Shown here: piece by piece, positions 1 to 7,296 of the stretch
Layout of the letters: each line of letters begins with the position of its first letter
Numbering within the stretch: the stretch's first letter is position 1
NCBI GenBank assembly: GCA_963204915.1
Contig: CAUJHS010000100.1
Coordinates: 1-33,016, forward strand
Length of the DNA stretch: 33,016 nt
Source: Planctomycetota bacterium
GTDB lineage: Bacteria > Planctomycetota > Planctomycetia > Pirellulales > Pirellulaceae
Reading direction: 5' to 3'
Made by a program: the position numbers and the translations under genes
Notes under the pieces: model-generated
Told to the model about the DNA's origin: nothing
The model's database searches: none
Seen by the model: the letters and a program-made list of their open reading frames with translations, nothing else

Positions 1-123
1 GCGAACCGCCCTGACCGCTTCGAGCCTCGCCTGAAGAAGCAAAGACGCAATCCCTGCGGTTGGCTGATGAGGCCCCGCGCCGACCTCAAACGCGAAATGG
101 CGAAAGGCGTTATCGAAATCTAA
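1..123 (+). CDS. IS4-like transposase, C-terminal end only (cut by window edge)
   Basis: Frame 1 is open from the first base to a TAA at 121-123. It encodes about 40 residues containing NRPDRFEPRLKKQ and a K/R-rich stretch ending RADLKREMAKGV. This basic tail, with the pattern RPxRxEPRxKKxR...LMxPRxxxK, is the typical C-terminus of IS4-superfamily DDE transposases. The catalytic domain would lie left of the window, so it cannot be said whether the element is intact. An IS630-type scrap follows within 250 bp, which suggests an accumulation site for mobile DNA. The call rests on recognising a short tail. Confidence 0.55.
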   Translation, partial: ANRPDRFEPRLKKQRRNPCGWLMRPRADLKREMAKGVIEI

Positions 124-353
124 GTGCCATTCGTCACATAACCCTAGTAGAGCGTGCCACGTCGGCGTGTCGCCCCGACGCAACGAAGATCAGTGACACA
201 CAGCAAATTCCCTTTGGCGCTGTCGCCTAGCTGTTGCTAATTGTCATGAGGCGGTGAAAGAGTTCTCCCGCACTTTTGTTACTACTGGCGAATTCACGAT
301 TCGCTTCGGGACTGACGAACTTGCGCAATGAAAAATGCGTATCCTTTATGGGA

Positions 354-584
354 TGCACTGATCGAACGTGCGGGAGTTGGCTGAACGTCGCCGAGTGTGA
401 ACTCAGCTGTTTCACCCGCCAATGCCTGACCGGACGGCGCATCGGCGACCTGGCGTTCCTCCGTTCGGAGATCGCCGCCTGGTCCGAGAAAACCAACGCA
501 AAGCAACGCGGCGTCGACTGGCGATTTAAGATCGACAACGCCCGAAGGAAGCTCAAACGTCTGTACCCGAGAATTAAGCATTGA
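354..584 (+). pseudogene. IS630-family transposase remnant (C-terminal DDE domain end)
   Basis: The reading frame ending in TGA at 582-584 encodes GSWLNVAECELSCFTRQCL, then RRIGDLAFLRSEIAAW, a GVDW motif and a final ARRKLKRLYP. These match in order the last ~70 residues of IS630-family transposases, whose consensus has GSWLNMAE...SRQCL...RR...L...AAW...VDWxF...ARxKLxRLYP. The GSWLNxAE motif contains the third catalytic acid of the DDE triad; here the E is kept. The N-terminal two thirds, with the first two acids, is missing, and the sequence upstream of about 354 does not look like transposase. It is therefore a truncated relic and inactive. The coordinates cover only the recognisable part. 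Confidence 0.7.
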
Positions 585-732
585 CGACGCGCTAATCGAC
601 GATTGAGAAAATTCGGGAAGATTTCTTGCGCGATCTGGCCACAGTTTTCGCATGGGGTGTTTAAAGACGTTGTACTAAGTCGGATGCGGAGACTCCAGGT
701 AAGGCCGCATGACGTTGGCGACGCGGCAGACC

Positions 733-1077
733 TTACCGCACGACGCGAAGCCGTGGCGATTCGACCTTGGGCGCCCAGGCCTTGGTCGGCAGCGCGATCC
801 ACACCTCGTGGGCGATTTGCGTTGTGAGCTCCTGGAACGGAAGCGCCGACAGCAGACAGATGACGCCTTGAGGAACTCGCTTGCACACCTCCACCAGCGA
901 CTGATGTTCCGTCGGCTCGGAGTCGGCGAGCACATGCAGTCCGCGGGCGGGTTGCTCCAGCACCCGTTCGTCGCGCAGGCGCCGGAGGTATTCGCGCGCG
1001 ACGCCAATAGCCTCCAGGTCTTTGGGCCGCAGAATCGCCTGAGCTTTCGCCAGACGAATCACGCGGTCGCAGCGCAT
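733..1077 (-). pseudogene. AbiEi-type (type IV toxin-antitoxin) antitoxin, truncated
   Basis: The minus-strand frame starting at ATG 1077 encodes MRCDRVIRLAKAQAILRPKD, then a winged-helix-like stretch (YLRRLRDERVLEQPARGLHV), ADSEPTEHQSLVEVCKRVP, GVICLLSALPFQELTTQ and EVWIAL, ending at PRLRVVR. This order is characteristic of AbiEi-family antitoxin/transcriptional regulator proteins, which are usually about 200 residues long. Here the frame stops after about 114 residues, just where the family normally continues with a region leading to a SPAKTxADCFKYR-like motif; that part is not found in any frame nearby. No AbiEii nucleotidyltransferase toxin lies next to it. It is probably a decayed fragment. 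Its start codon lies inside the left arm of the palindromic repeat at 1069-1168. An upstream in-frame extension to 1242 reads through that repeat and is not credible. Confidence 0.7.
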
Positions 1078-1168
1078 TTCATCAAGGTGTGATGACTTCT
1101 TTGGTGGGGTCCACTCGCTCCGCGAGTGCCCCACATTAGGGGTGTCACGCCTGCGTGAAACGCGCTCT
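1069..1168. repeat. MITE-like palindromic element, copy 1
   Basis: The two ends are imperfect inverted repeats of about 22 bp (1069-1090 against 1147-1168, sharing TTTCA...AGG.GT). An internal stem, cactcg/cgagtg, surrounds CTCCG. The same left end, internal stem and right end recur at 28616-28740, about 27.5 kb away, so this is a dispersed element. There is no coding capacity. The left arm overlaps the start codon of the AbiEi-like remnant. A small non-autonomous transposon is the natural reading; a REP/BIME-like palindrome is the alternative. No clear target-site duplication was identified. Confidence 0.6.
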
Positions 1169-1723
1169 AAATAAGCGACTGAAAGGTAAGCGGGCAGCCC
1201 CACGGAGCGGGACAAGATGCGGACAAGCCTGCCGCTTGCCATTCGGGGGGTGGATTGGTGTGTTACCCCGGTACGGGTGAAAATCTTGGGGAGCTTTATT
1301 GCGCTGCGGGTCGTCGGAGAAAATCTCGAAAAAAGTTACGGCGCGACGGGTCAACGCATCTTATCGAAATGATGCGGAAATTCCCAAGGTTTCGCACGCA
1401 AGACAGCGCGAACCTGTCGACGTAAGTTCGCCGAACCACCTTACCTACGCCCACCAAACGCCAGAAATGAACATTTGTTCATTATAATAATGGGTGTGCG
1501 GTGAAGACCAGCCTCGCGAGACACAAGCCCAGTTGGTTCGTCCACCAACTCCCAAGCCCAACAACTTCGCGCCCAATTCCAAAAAGGGGTTATCGTCGTA
1601 GCGTGCCTCCCGGCCATTTCTTGGAGCGCTATTGCATTCGGAAAAATCGTTGTTACTATTAATACCACTCTTGGATTACCCTTATTCCGCAACGAGTGCT
1701 ACTTGTAACCTTGGAGAACCATC
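1169..1723. other. Intergenic stretch without a supported gene
   Basis: Short open frames exist on both strands, but none has recognisable motifs, a plausible start or protein-like composition. A small hairpin with stem gttggt/accaac lies near 1531-1549. The last 100 bases before the PEP-CTERM gene at 1724 are A/T-richer, as expected for a promoter, but no convincing -35/-10 pair could be assigned. Confidence 0.4.
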
Positions 1724-2320
1724 ATGATGCGTGCCCTGACCTACTTATTGGCCTTGGCAACTGTCGCCAGTGCCGCTTCCCTCTCTCACGCGGCTGTCTT
1801 AGACGGTCAGACGATTGGGTACAATTATTTGTTTCCCAGCGTGGGTGATGTTATATATGATCCAGGTCCAATTGTTGTTGGCCCTGGTGTGGAGCTGCCT
1901 GCACTTTATAGTGTATTTTCTGACGTAGCGACAGCCGATTTCTCCGACACAAACATACTGTTTGATTATTATACAAACGCCAACTGGGCGACTGGATCCT
2001 TTAATGGATTTCGAGTTTGGGACATTAATGGCGTGATTCCAGCATTCACGTCGGTCACGGTGAATCCCGCGACCAATATGGTAGGATTTAGTGCTGCCAA
2101 CATTACCTTTGACGCCGACAACATTTATGTAAATTGGCAGGGTCTAGCTATGAATCCGAGTACAATCGTTTCTCTGGATATTAATGGCGGGGGCGGGTCC
2201 GTTGGATCAGTGCCGGAACCTACATCTATTGCACTTCTCGGAATGGGTGGAATAGGGCTTGTACTGGCTCGAACGCGCCGACGCACGGCAAATATGCGTC
2301 GGTTAGCGATCAGCGAATAG
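1724..2320 (+). CDS. PEP-CTERM sorting domain-containing protein
   Basis: This 198-residue secreted protein has an N-terminal signal peptide (residues 1-23: positive start, then a hydrophobic LTYLLALATVAS core ending SHA). It ends in a PEP-CTERM signal: VPEPTSIALLG, a hydrophobic helix and a terminal Arg cluster (ARTRRR) at about residues 165-188. Such proteins are exported by Sec and then processed by an exosortase, whose gene is not in this window. The ~140-residue mature region is rich in Asn, Thr and Gly and predicted to be beta-strand-like; no specific domain was recognised. GTG and ATG alternatives are not needed: two ATGs lie in tandem at 1724 and 1727, preceded by ttggagaacc. A strong terminator follows, so it is monocistronic. 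The function is unknown; an extracellular or surface role is inferred. Confidence 0.85.
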   Translation: MMRALTYLLALATVASAASLSHAAVLDGQTIGYNYLFPSVGDVIYDPGPIVVGPGVELPALYSVFSDVATADFSDTNILFDYYTNANWATGSFNGFRVWDINGVIPAFTSVTVNPATNMVGFSAANITFDADNIYVNWQGLAMNPSTIVSLDINGGGGSVGSVPEPTSIALLGMGGIGLVLARTRRRTANMRRLAISE

Positions 2321-2351
2321 TGTTTGCTCGTTAGTCTGCCTGATCTTTGTA

Positions 2352-2379
2352 CGGGTGTTCATAATGAACACCCGTTTTT
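2352..2379 (+). terminator. Rho-independent terminator after the PEP-CTERM gene
   Basis: A perfect 10-bp stem (cgggtgttca, 2352-2361, with its complement at 2365-2374) closes a 3-nt loop and is followed at once by five T residues (2375-2379). It lies 32 bp after the stop codon. Confidence 0.9.
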
Positions 2380-2436
2380 GTTGGCGTTTGTAGTTCGAAT
2401 TCAACACGCGCCCCCCCACTTGCAGGATTTCATCTG

Positions 2437-2461
2437 CCCCTGATCTTTGCGAAGATCGGGG
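2437..2461 (+). other. Hairpin in the 5' leader of the DUF1559 gene
   Basis: The stem is cccc plus gatctt (2437-2447, one bulged T) paired with aagatc plus gggg (2452-2461), around a TGCG loop. No T-run follows, so it is not an intrinsic terminator. It lies 76 bp before the next start codon and could be a leader structure; the role is unknown. Confidence 0.35.
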
Positions 2462-2537
2462 ATAAGCGCCTGTCGCAGCTCATCATCTTGCACTAATTCA
2501 ATGCAGCAACGGACACACAGAGGAGGCTCGTTTACCC

Positions 2538-3638
2538 ATGCGCCGACGCTCCAACGGTTTTACACTTGTCGAGATGCTTGTGGTTATTACTATCATCGGC
2601 ATGTTGATGGCGCTCCTCCTACCCGCCGTACAGTCGGCGCGTGAGGCCGCGCGACAAGCGATGTGTACTGCGAACCAGCAAAACATCGGTAAGGCAATGC
2701 AGTCGTATGCTACCGGTAAAAACCGTTTTCCTCCATCAATGTCGTTGCCGCCGCAAACCCCGGACAACAGGATTGTTTACGCAGCGAATTTTGACGCCCG
2801 GTTAATGTGGGGTTGGGTTCCTCCCATGCTGCCGGAGTTGGGGCAGCCTGCCATTTACGATAATATTCTCAATACAGTTTCAGGTATTTACGGCGGTTCG
2901 CAAACGATAACCGACTACATGAACTTGTTTCAGTCTTTATATGTGGGCGAGCTGAATTGCCCCTCGGATACAACTAGGGAGACCCTGGATCAGCCATGGA
3001 TAAGTTACTACGTCAACGGTGGCCGGGCGAATGTGGCAAGACCACCGTTTGGGTACATGGTTTCTCCCAACGAACCGCCGGATTGGAGAGAAAACGGCGT
3101 AATGATGATTCGCATGCCGGCTCTGATTAACGCAAGAAACGTTATTCGCGAAGACCAAACAAATTCACTTGACGATGTCGCACGAGGCGATGGCACCTCG
3201 ATGACCTTAGCCGTCGTTGAGAATTGCAGTCCGCGCGCCTTCAACCCAATTTCCGCGTTTGGAAATACCTGGAGCAATACTTTTTTCCACAATAATACTG
3301 GAATGGGTATTTCAGCGCCATCGGAACACCACAGCGCCGTTTTGTGGCATGATGCAAATCAGTACTTGGAAGGTGGACAACGAGTTCTAATCAATCAACA
3401 TAAAGAAGATTATCTTGATCCTGCACATGCCCGACCGGCAAGCTACCACCCCGGTTTGGTGATTGCCACGTTTTGTGATGGCCATACGCGGAAAATTAGC
3501 GAAACGATTGACTATCAAGTGTATTGTCTTCTAATGTCGTCGAATGGTCGCAAGACTCGCGCGCCGGCAACACAGACACCCTCCCCAAATCCCGCATGGC
3601 AAAGCAGATCCGTGACGGAAGCTGATCTCCAACAATAA
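2538..3638 (+). CDS. DUF1559 domain-containing protein with type IV pilin-like N-terminus (H-X9-DG)
   Basis: This 366-residue protein begins RRRSNGFTLVEMLVVITIIG, a class III prepilin signal: cleavage is expected after Gly7, with Phe+1 and Glu+5, followed by one hydrophobic helix. The next segment, LLPAVQSAREAARQAMC, is the hallmark of the DUF1559 (SBP_bac_10) family, which is massively expanded in planctomycetes. Near the C-terminus, HPGLVIATFCDGH carries the H-X9-DG motif typical of these proteins. Processing would be by a PilD-type prepilin peptidase rather than necessarily by the TadV encoded at 16382. An aggagg Shine-Dalgarno-like sequence lies upstream of the ATG. It sits alone between two terminators and two PEP-CTERM genes. 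The individual role is unknown; members are thought to be envelope-associated pseudopilins. Confidence 0.92.
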   Translation: MRRRSNGFTLVEMLVVITIIGMLMALLLPAVQSAREAARQAMCTANQQNIGKAMQSYATGKNRFPPSMSLPPQTPDNRIVYAANFDARLMWGWVPPMLPELGQPAIYDNILNTVSGIYGGSQTITDYMNLFQSLYVGELNCPSDTTRETLDQPWISYYVNGGRANVARPPFGYMVSPNEPPDWRENGVMMIRMPALINARNVIREDQTNSLDDVARGDGTSMTLAVVENCSPRAFNPISAFGNTWSNTFFHNNTGMGISAPSEHHSAVLWHDANQYLEGGQRVLINQHKEDYLDPAHARPASYHPGLVIATFCDGHTRKISETIDYQVYCLLMSSNGRKTRAPATQTPSPNPAWQSRSVTEADLQQ

Positions 3639-3729
3639 CCTACATTAATGTTGGTAGTCTTCGTAAAGGGACGATAGCGAAAAGTCTAATTTGGCGCAGA
3701 ACGATATAGTTTGCGTTGTGTGTCGACGG

Positions 3730-3756
3730 GGACGCGGCTTGGGTCGCGTCCTTTTT
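3730..3756 (+). terminator. Rho-independent terminator after the DUF1559 gene
   Basis: A 7-bp GC-rich stem (ggacgcg at 3730-3736, complement at 3745-3751) with an 8-nt loop is followed by five T residues (3752-3756), about 90 bp after the stop codon. Confidence 0.8.
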
Positions 3757-3840
3757 GTTTCTTGGTGGGGTTATGGGGGAAATGCATGTCTTTGGGTGCA
3801 TCCTTGGGAGGGGAGTCTTGACGATTTTTGGGGTTAGGTA

Positions 3841-3869
3841 GTGCAATTTTCGGGGGCTCTAGTTATACT
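3841..3869 (+). promoter_or_regulatory. Possible sigma-70 promoter for the second PEP-CTERM gene
   Basis: TATACT at 3864-3869 resembles a -10 box. GTGCAA at 3841-3846, 17 bp upstream, is a weak -35. The position, about 100 bp before the start codon and after the terminator at 3730-3756, is sensible. Otherwise 3757-3972 holds no gene. Confidence 0.3.
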
Positions 3870-3972
3870 ATCATCAGAGTATTGCGCATCCCTAAACGGG
3901 GCGGGTCACCGGTTGCGAGCAGTCAAGAGGCCCAACGCCTCAACGCTCCCACCTAGGCGGAGGACATGCAAG

Positions 3973-4749
3973 ATGAAACAACGCAAGCTAGGTATGCTCG
4001 TCGCGCTGCTCATGGTGCTAGGCAGCAGCGCCGCCCAAGCCGGAGTCATGACCAACGGCCCGCCGAATTACATAGAAGCGGACCCCAGCGATGCCGGATA
4101 TGGATCGACGGGTCGGCAGATTGCCGATGATTTTGTAGTCGATGCGGCCGGCTTTACCATCACGAACATTGAATGGTGGGGCGGCTACGCGACCAATGTA
4201 CCGATCCCGGATAGTTTCACCATTCATTTATTCGCCAACGTTCCGGTAGAGAATCAAATTTGGACCAACGCACCTGCTTACACGCCTTATCCACCGACGG
4301 TGCTATCGTTGGGAACGGTGACGCGCACGCCGGACCTCGATCCGAATCCACCACACCTCCAGAGAGTGGCAACCGCGGGCAATATGAACGTTTTCCACTA
4401 TTCTGTGCCGGTGACCCCAGTCATGCTGAACGCGGGCCGGTATTGGCTTTCGATTTTCAACAACACGCCAAATGGTCCGAACGATAATCCCAATAATGAC
4501 TGGTACTGGGCCACGACGTATCACAGTGATCTTACGATAGATTCAGGGCGTGCGTTCGCGGCCGATATCTCGAATTTTTTACCGGCTCCGATGGTAACTC
4601 CTTGGCAGCCGCAAAAGGATGACTACGCGTTTCGTTTCAATTCCGATCCTCAGATTAACACTCCAGAACCGAGCAGTTTGGTCCTCTTTTCCCTGGCGAG
4701 CATCGTTTACGGTGGTTTTGTACGGCGTAAACGCCAGCGCGCCGTGTGA
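3973..4749 (+). CDS. PEP-CTERM sorting domain-containing protein
   Basis: This 258-residue exported protein has a signal peptide in residues 1-22 (MKQRKLGMLVALLMVLG, ending SAAQAG). It ends with TPEPSSLVLFSLASIVYGG followed by RRKRQR, a complete PEP-CTERM signal. The mature part contains RQIADDFVVDAAGFTITNIE and WWGGY, a pattern seen in several PEP-CTERM proteins and suggesting a beta-sandwich. I chose the start at 3973 because the signal peptide begins there and a ggagga element lies upstream; the longer in-frame extension to 3841 has no protein-like features. It has no homology to the first PEP-CTERM protein beyond the sorting signals. The function is unknown; a cell-surface or extracellular matrix role is inferred. 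Confidence 0.88.
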   Translation: MKQRKLGMLVALLMVLGSSAAQAGVMTNGPPNYIEADPSDAGYGSTGRQIADDFVVDAAGFTITNIEWWGGYATNVPIPDSFTIHLFANVPVENQIWTNAPAYTPYPPTVLSLGTVTRTPDLDPNPPHLQRVATAGNMNVFHYSVPVTPVMLNAGRYWLSIFNNTPNGPNDNPNNDWYWATTYHSDLTIDSGRAFAADISNFLPAPMVTPWQPQKDDYAFRFNSDPQINTPEPSSLVLFSLASIVYGGFVRRKRQRAV

Positions 4750-4808
4750 GACTTTCCCGTGCGGTCGGTAGTGCGAATCGTTCGTGATTGAATCATTCAA
4801 GAAGTAAT

Positions 4809-4844
4809 CGAGGCGGCTTACCCGATTTGAGGTAAGCCGCCTCG
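4809..4844. terminator. Perfect hairpin between convergent genes (bidirectional terminator)
   Basis: A perfect 14-bp stem (4809-4822 with 4831-4844) and an 8-nt loop lie between the plus-strand PEP-CTERM gene and the minus-strand pilin-like gene ending at 4973. No strong T-run is present on either side, so termination is likely but not certain. Confidence 0.6.
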
Positions 4845-4972
4845 AATTGTTTGGCGAGCCGCTGGCGTCGTTTTCCCGAATTTCCGCCCCGACAAAACGG
4901 TCGGTGTTTGCTCGACGCGCAAGATTATGCCGTGTACTCTCACACCCAAATTTGGGCGTATTGGATGCGCGC

Positions 4973-5245
4973 TCAAGAACCGCAAACCTGCAAACACGCG
5001 GGCGGCGCACCAACGGGATCCGTGGGGAAAGGTCCCATATCCGTAAAGGTGCCCAGCGCGCTGGTGTAAGACTGATTCACATTTTCGAGCGCGACGGCGA
5101 CATCGCCTAGTTCCTGCACCAGTTGGTCGCGAAAACTCGCGAGTCCCACAATGGCGCCGAGCGCGAGAATGGTGGTTAGCAACACCATCGCCATCGCATT
5201 GATCTCGCCTCGGTCATCGCCCCAAAGGATCAAGCATCGTTTCAT
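4973..5245 (-). CDS. Flp-like (type IVb) pilin family protein, diverged
   Basis: This is a 90-residue protein. Residues 1-12 are a short polar/basic leader (MKRCLILWGDDRG), followed by a single hydrophobic helix (residues 14-33) and then ASFRDQLVQELGDVA. The RDQxVQELGDVA block is shared with the five other Flp-like genes of this window (5464, 12130, 13183, 14503, 15407). The tail ends PACLQVC, echoing the PACIDVC of the array pilins. Unlike its relatives, it lacks an acidic residue at +5 or +6 after the predicted Gly-Glu cleavage point (EINAMA), which in canonical Flp pilins is needed for processing and assembly; it has a Glu at +1 instead. I chose the start 93 bp inside the longest open frame because the leader begins there. 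It may be a minor or non-functional pilin. Confidence 0.7.
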   Translation of the reverse strand: MKRCLILWGDDRGEINAMAMVLLTTILALGAIVGLASFRDQLVQELGDVAVALENVNQSYTSALGTFTDMGPFPTDPVGAPPACLQVCGS

Positions 5246-5463
5246 AGGATCAGTTCTGCTTTCGTTTGCGGATTCTGGAGAACAGCGGCCTTTGCTCGCC
5301 GGCGATAAAATTGTTGATGTACTCTCGTGCTGCGCCAAAGCCTCGATTTCGGGGTGCTATCGCAGAGCGCTAGCACCAACCGCGAGGCGTTGAAAAACCT
5401 TGGAGCAAGTTTCGCGCGCCGCCAAGCGTTCGAGATGCTTGGGTTGGAAGGTCGATCACGGGA

Positions 5464-5820
5464 TCAGCTCCCCGATTCTCCCGTGGCGGCAACTTGGCAC
5501 ACATTGATGCAAATGGCAGGAGACCCTACCGGCTCGTTGCCGCAGTCGCCCTCGCCCAATCCGGTTTCGCACGAGTCGGAGGTATCGACAAAGGTGCTGC
5601 CGGCGACGGTAAAACCACCAACCGTGGCGCCGGCGAAGCCATAACCCTGATTGAGCGCGCCGACGGCGGCGGCCATGTCGCCTAGTTCTTGGACGACCTG
5701 GTCGCGCAGGGTGGTCAGGCCGACGATCGCGCCGATGACCAGGATCGTGGAGGCCAGGATCAGGTCGGTCGTGGTGATCACGCCGGTTTCGTCTTGCCAG
5801 ATGTTGCGGATGAGTTTCAT
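5464..5820 (-). CDS. Flp-like (type IVb) pilin family protein
   Basis: This 118-residue protein begins MKLIRNIWQDETG, followed by VITTTDLILASTILVIGAIV and then GLTTLRDQVVQELGDMAAAV. Peptidase cleavage is expected after Gly13, with Asp at +6 where array pilins have Glu. The C-terminal half carries GSTFVDTSDSCETG and a final PAICINVCQVAATGE, homologous to GSIFIDTLDDCDG and PACIDVC in the array at 12130-14841. It contains four Cys against three in the array pilins. The longest open frame starts at 5943, but the extra 41 codons read through the inverted repeat at 5912-5971, so ATG 5820 is preferred. It lies about 220 bp upstream of the related gene at 4973 on the same strand. Confidence 0.78.
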   Translation of the reverse strand: MKLIRNIWQDETGVITTTDLILASTILVIGAIVGLTTLRDQVVQELGDMAAAVGALNQGYGFAGATVGGFTVAGSTFVDTSDSCETGLGEGDCGNEPVGSPAICINVCQVAATGESGS

Positions 5821-5911
5821 GCGGGTGAACCTGTCAAAGTGGGACTGGGATGGATTCGACGCTTGCGTAACTTGGAGTTTCGTTCGTGGGTAGTTGACCT
5901 TGCCCAGAAAG

Positions 5912-5971
5912 TGTAGGGTGGGCTGTGCCCACCACAATCGCATGTGTTTGGTGGGCAGAGCCCACCCTACA
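5912..5971. repeat. Palindromic repeat with 23-bp arms
   Basis: The arms 5912-5934 and 5949-5971 are complementary over 23 bp with one mismatch and surround a 14-bp loop. The core gtgggc...gcccac is the type of dispersed hairpin repeat seen in many bacterial genomes. It lies between two minus-strand genes (5995-7230 and 5464-5820) and may form a hairpin in the transcript, but there is no T-run. Confidence 0.75.
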
Positions 5972-5994
5972 GCTTGCTTTGGGGGAACCGCACG

Positions 5995-7230
5995 CTAGCG
6001 CGCGGCGGCTGATTTCTCGGTGTCGGATGTCTGCCCGCGATCTGGCGCGGGGGCGATTGATGATTCATTGGGCAATTGATGGCAAAACTCGGCGGGGAAG
6101 CGGCCTCGCCACAGGGCGAGCGCTCGGCCGGCGTGGGAGAGGAACGTATAGTCGGCGGCAATGGTTTCGTCGTCCATTTCCTCGATGGTTCGGGCGAGCC
6201 ATTGGCCGGCGCGAATGACGGTTTCGCGCGGCGGGTGAACTTCCTCGGGCGCGAGCGACCACCACTCCAGCGCGTGGCCGGTGGCCAAGATTCGGTTCGC
6301 GAGGGTGTCTTTGGTCGATTCGTCGTCGGTTTCGCCTTCCTGACGATCAGGCCAGTTACGCAGCCAGTAGCCTTCTTCGTACTGGTGGGCGACTAACCGC
6401 TGGGTGGCGCCCTGCAAGTGTGCGATCACGCGCTGGCGGCCCTCGGGCGAGAGCAGCGGCGTGTGCTCATCGACCCGCAACAGCATGACCAAGGCGTGCA
6501 GGCGATGGTTCCCCATGCATACGCCCTGGTTCAGTTTTTGCCGCATGATGCGTTCGGCCAGGCGATCAAAGGTGATTTGCTGCCCTTCGGTCGAAAGCCA
6601 GCCCGTGAGCGTTGGCTCCAGGTAAAGCGCGTAGGCGAGCGTGGACCATTCGTATTCAAGCTGGTTGAGACTGAAATCCCGCAACGACTGTTCGAACATG
6701 GCGCGGACGGTGCTCGGGCCGTTCGGTGTGATGACCGGGTGATCGAGCGTCACGCCGACTTCCGCCAGACCGCCCAAGGTATGATCGACGTGGCTCGCCG
6801 TAGCGTGTCCCTCTTGGGTGCGTACGGCAATGCCTCCGCGACGATTGAGCAGCAGCGGTTGAGCCTGATCGCCCCAGGCGGCGGCGAACAGTTCGTGATT
6901 CAGTAATAGATCGCGCATCTCGACGCCGGAGAGGCACTTGGGGTCTTGGAACGTGGCTTCCAGTCCCCAGAACCGCAGGGCGTGATCGACGTGGTTGATC
7001 TTGGGCTTCTCGCCGCGGAGTTGCGGTCGCAGCTTGTGCAGCACGCGGAGAACTTGTTCGTCGGTCACAACGCGCGGGTCGTCGTACAACGGCGGCACGC
7101 GGACCGGGGTTTCTCGCGTGGCGGGCAGGCGTCGCAGCGCCTCCCATTCGGCGGAGCGGCGCCACACGGCGCCCACGGCGGCGCCCACCAGGGCGAGTTG
7201 AATGACGAGGAACGCGAAAGCTCGGATCAT
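5995..7230 (-). CDS. Conserved hypothetical membrane-anchored protein
   Basis: This protein of about 411 residues has an N-terminal transmembrane segment (MIRAFAFLVIQLALVGAAVG). The remainder is soluble and mainly alpha-helical, rich in Trp, His and Leu (FWGLEATFQDP, HELFAAAWG, GHALEWWSL, GYWLRNWP). The spacing of these helices suggests an alpha/alpha-toroid-like fold, but no catalytic motif was recognised and I do not assign a function. I preferred ATG 7230 over the in-frame 7266 because the hydrophobic anchor starts there. The end is rich in Ala, Pro and Ser. It follows the polytopic membrane protein 7297-8988 by about 66 bp on the same strand, so the two are probably co-transcribed. Confidence 0.7.
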   Translation of the reverse strand: MIRAFAFLVIQLALVGAAVGAVWRRSAEWEALRRLPATRETPVRVPPLYDDPRVVTDEQVLRVLHKLRPQLRGEKPKINHVDHALRFWGLEATFQDPKCLSGVEMRDLLLNHELFAAAWGDQAQPLLLNRRGGIAVRTQEGHATASHVDHTLGGLAEVGVTLDHPVITPNGPSTVRAMFEQSLRDFSLNQLEYEWSTLAYALYLEPTLTGWLSTEGQQITFDRLAERIMRQKLNQGVCMGNHRLHALVMLLRVDEHTPLLSPEGRQRVIAHLQGATQRLVAHQYEEGYWLRNWPDRQEGETDDESTKDTLANRILATGHALEWWSLAPEEVHPPRETVIRAGQWLARTIEEMDDETIAADYTFLSHAGRALALWRGRFPAEFCHQLPNESSIAPAPDRGQTSDTEKSAAAR

Positions 7231-7296
7231 GGTGTTCGGTCGGTTGGATGAATGGTTCGCAAACACGAAGGTGGAGTGGGAACGGCGTTGGCTGTG

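Noticed and set aside
227-886. Minus-strand open frame of 219 codons across the left end
   Set aside because: It runs antisense to both the IS630 remnant and most of the AbiEi remnant region, in a frame with no recognisable motif; the GC-rich sequence produces long antisense frames.
709-1092. Plus-strand frame of 127 codons over the AbiEi remnant
   Set aside because: It is the antisense shadow of the minus-strand frame that clearly matches AbiEi antitoxins.
1145-1354. Minus-strand frame of 69 codons
   Set aside because: It begins close to the repeat element and has no start signal or domain; its composition looks like translated intergenic sequence.
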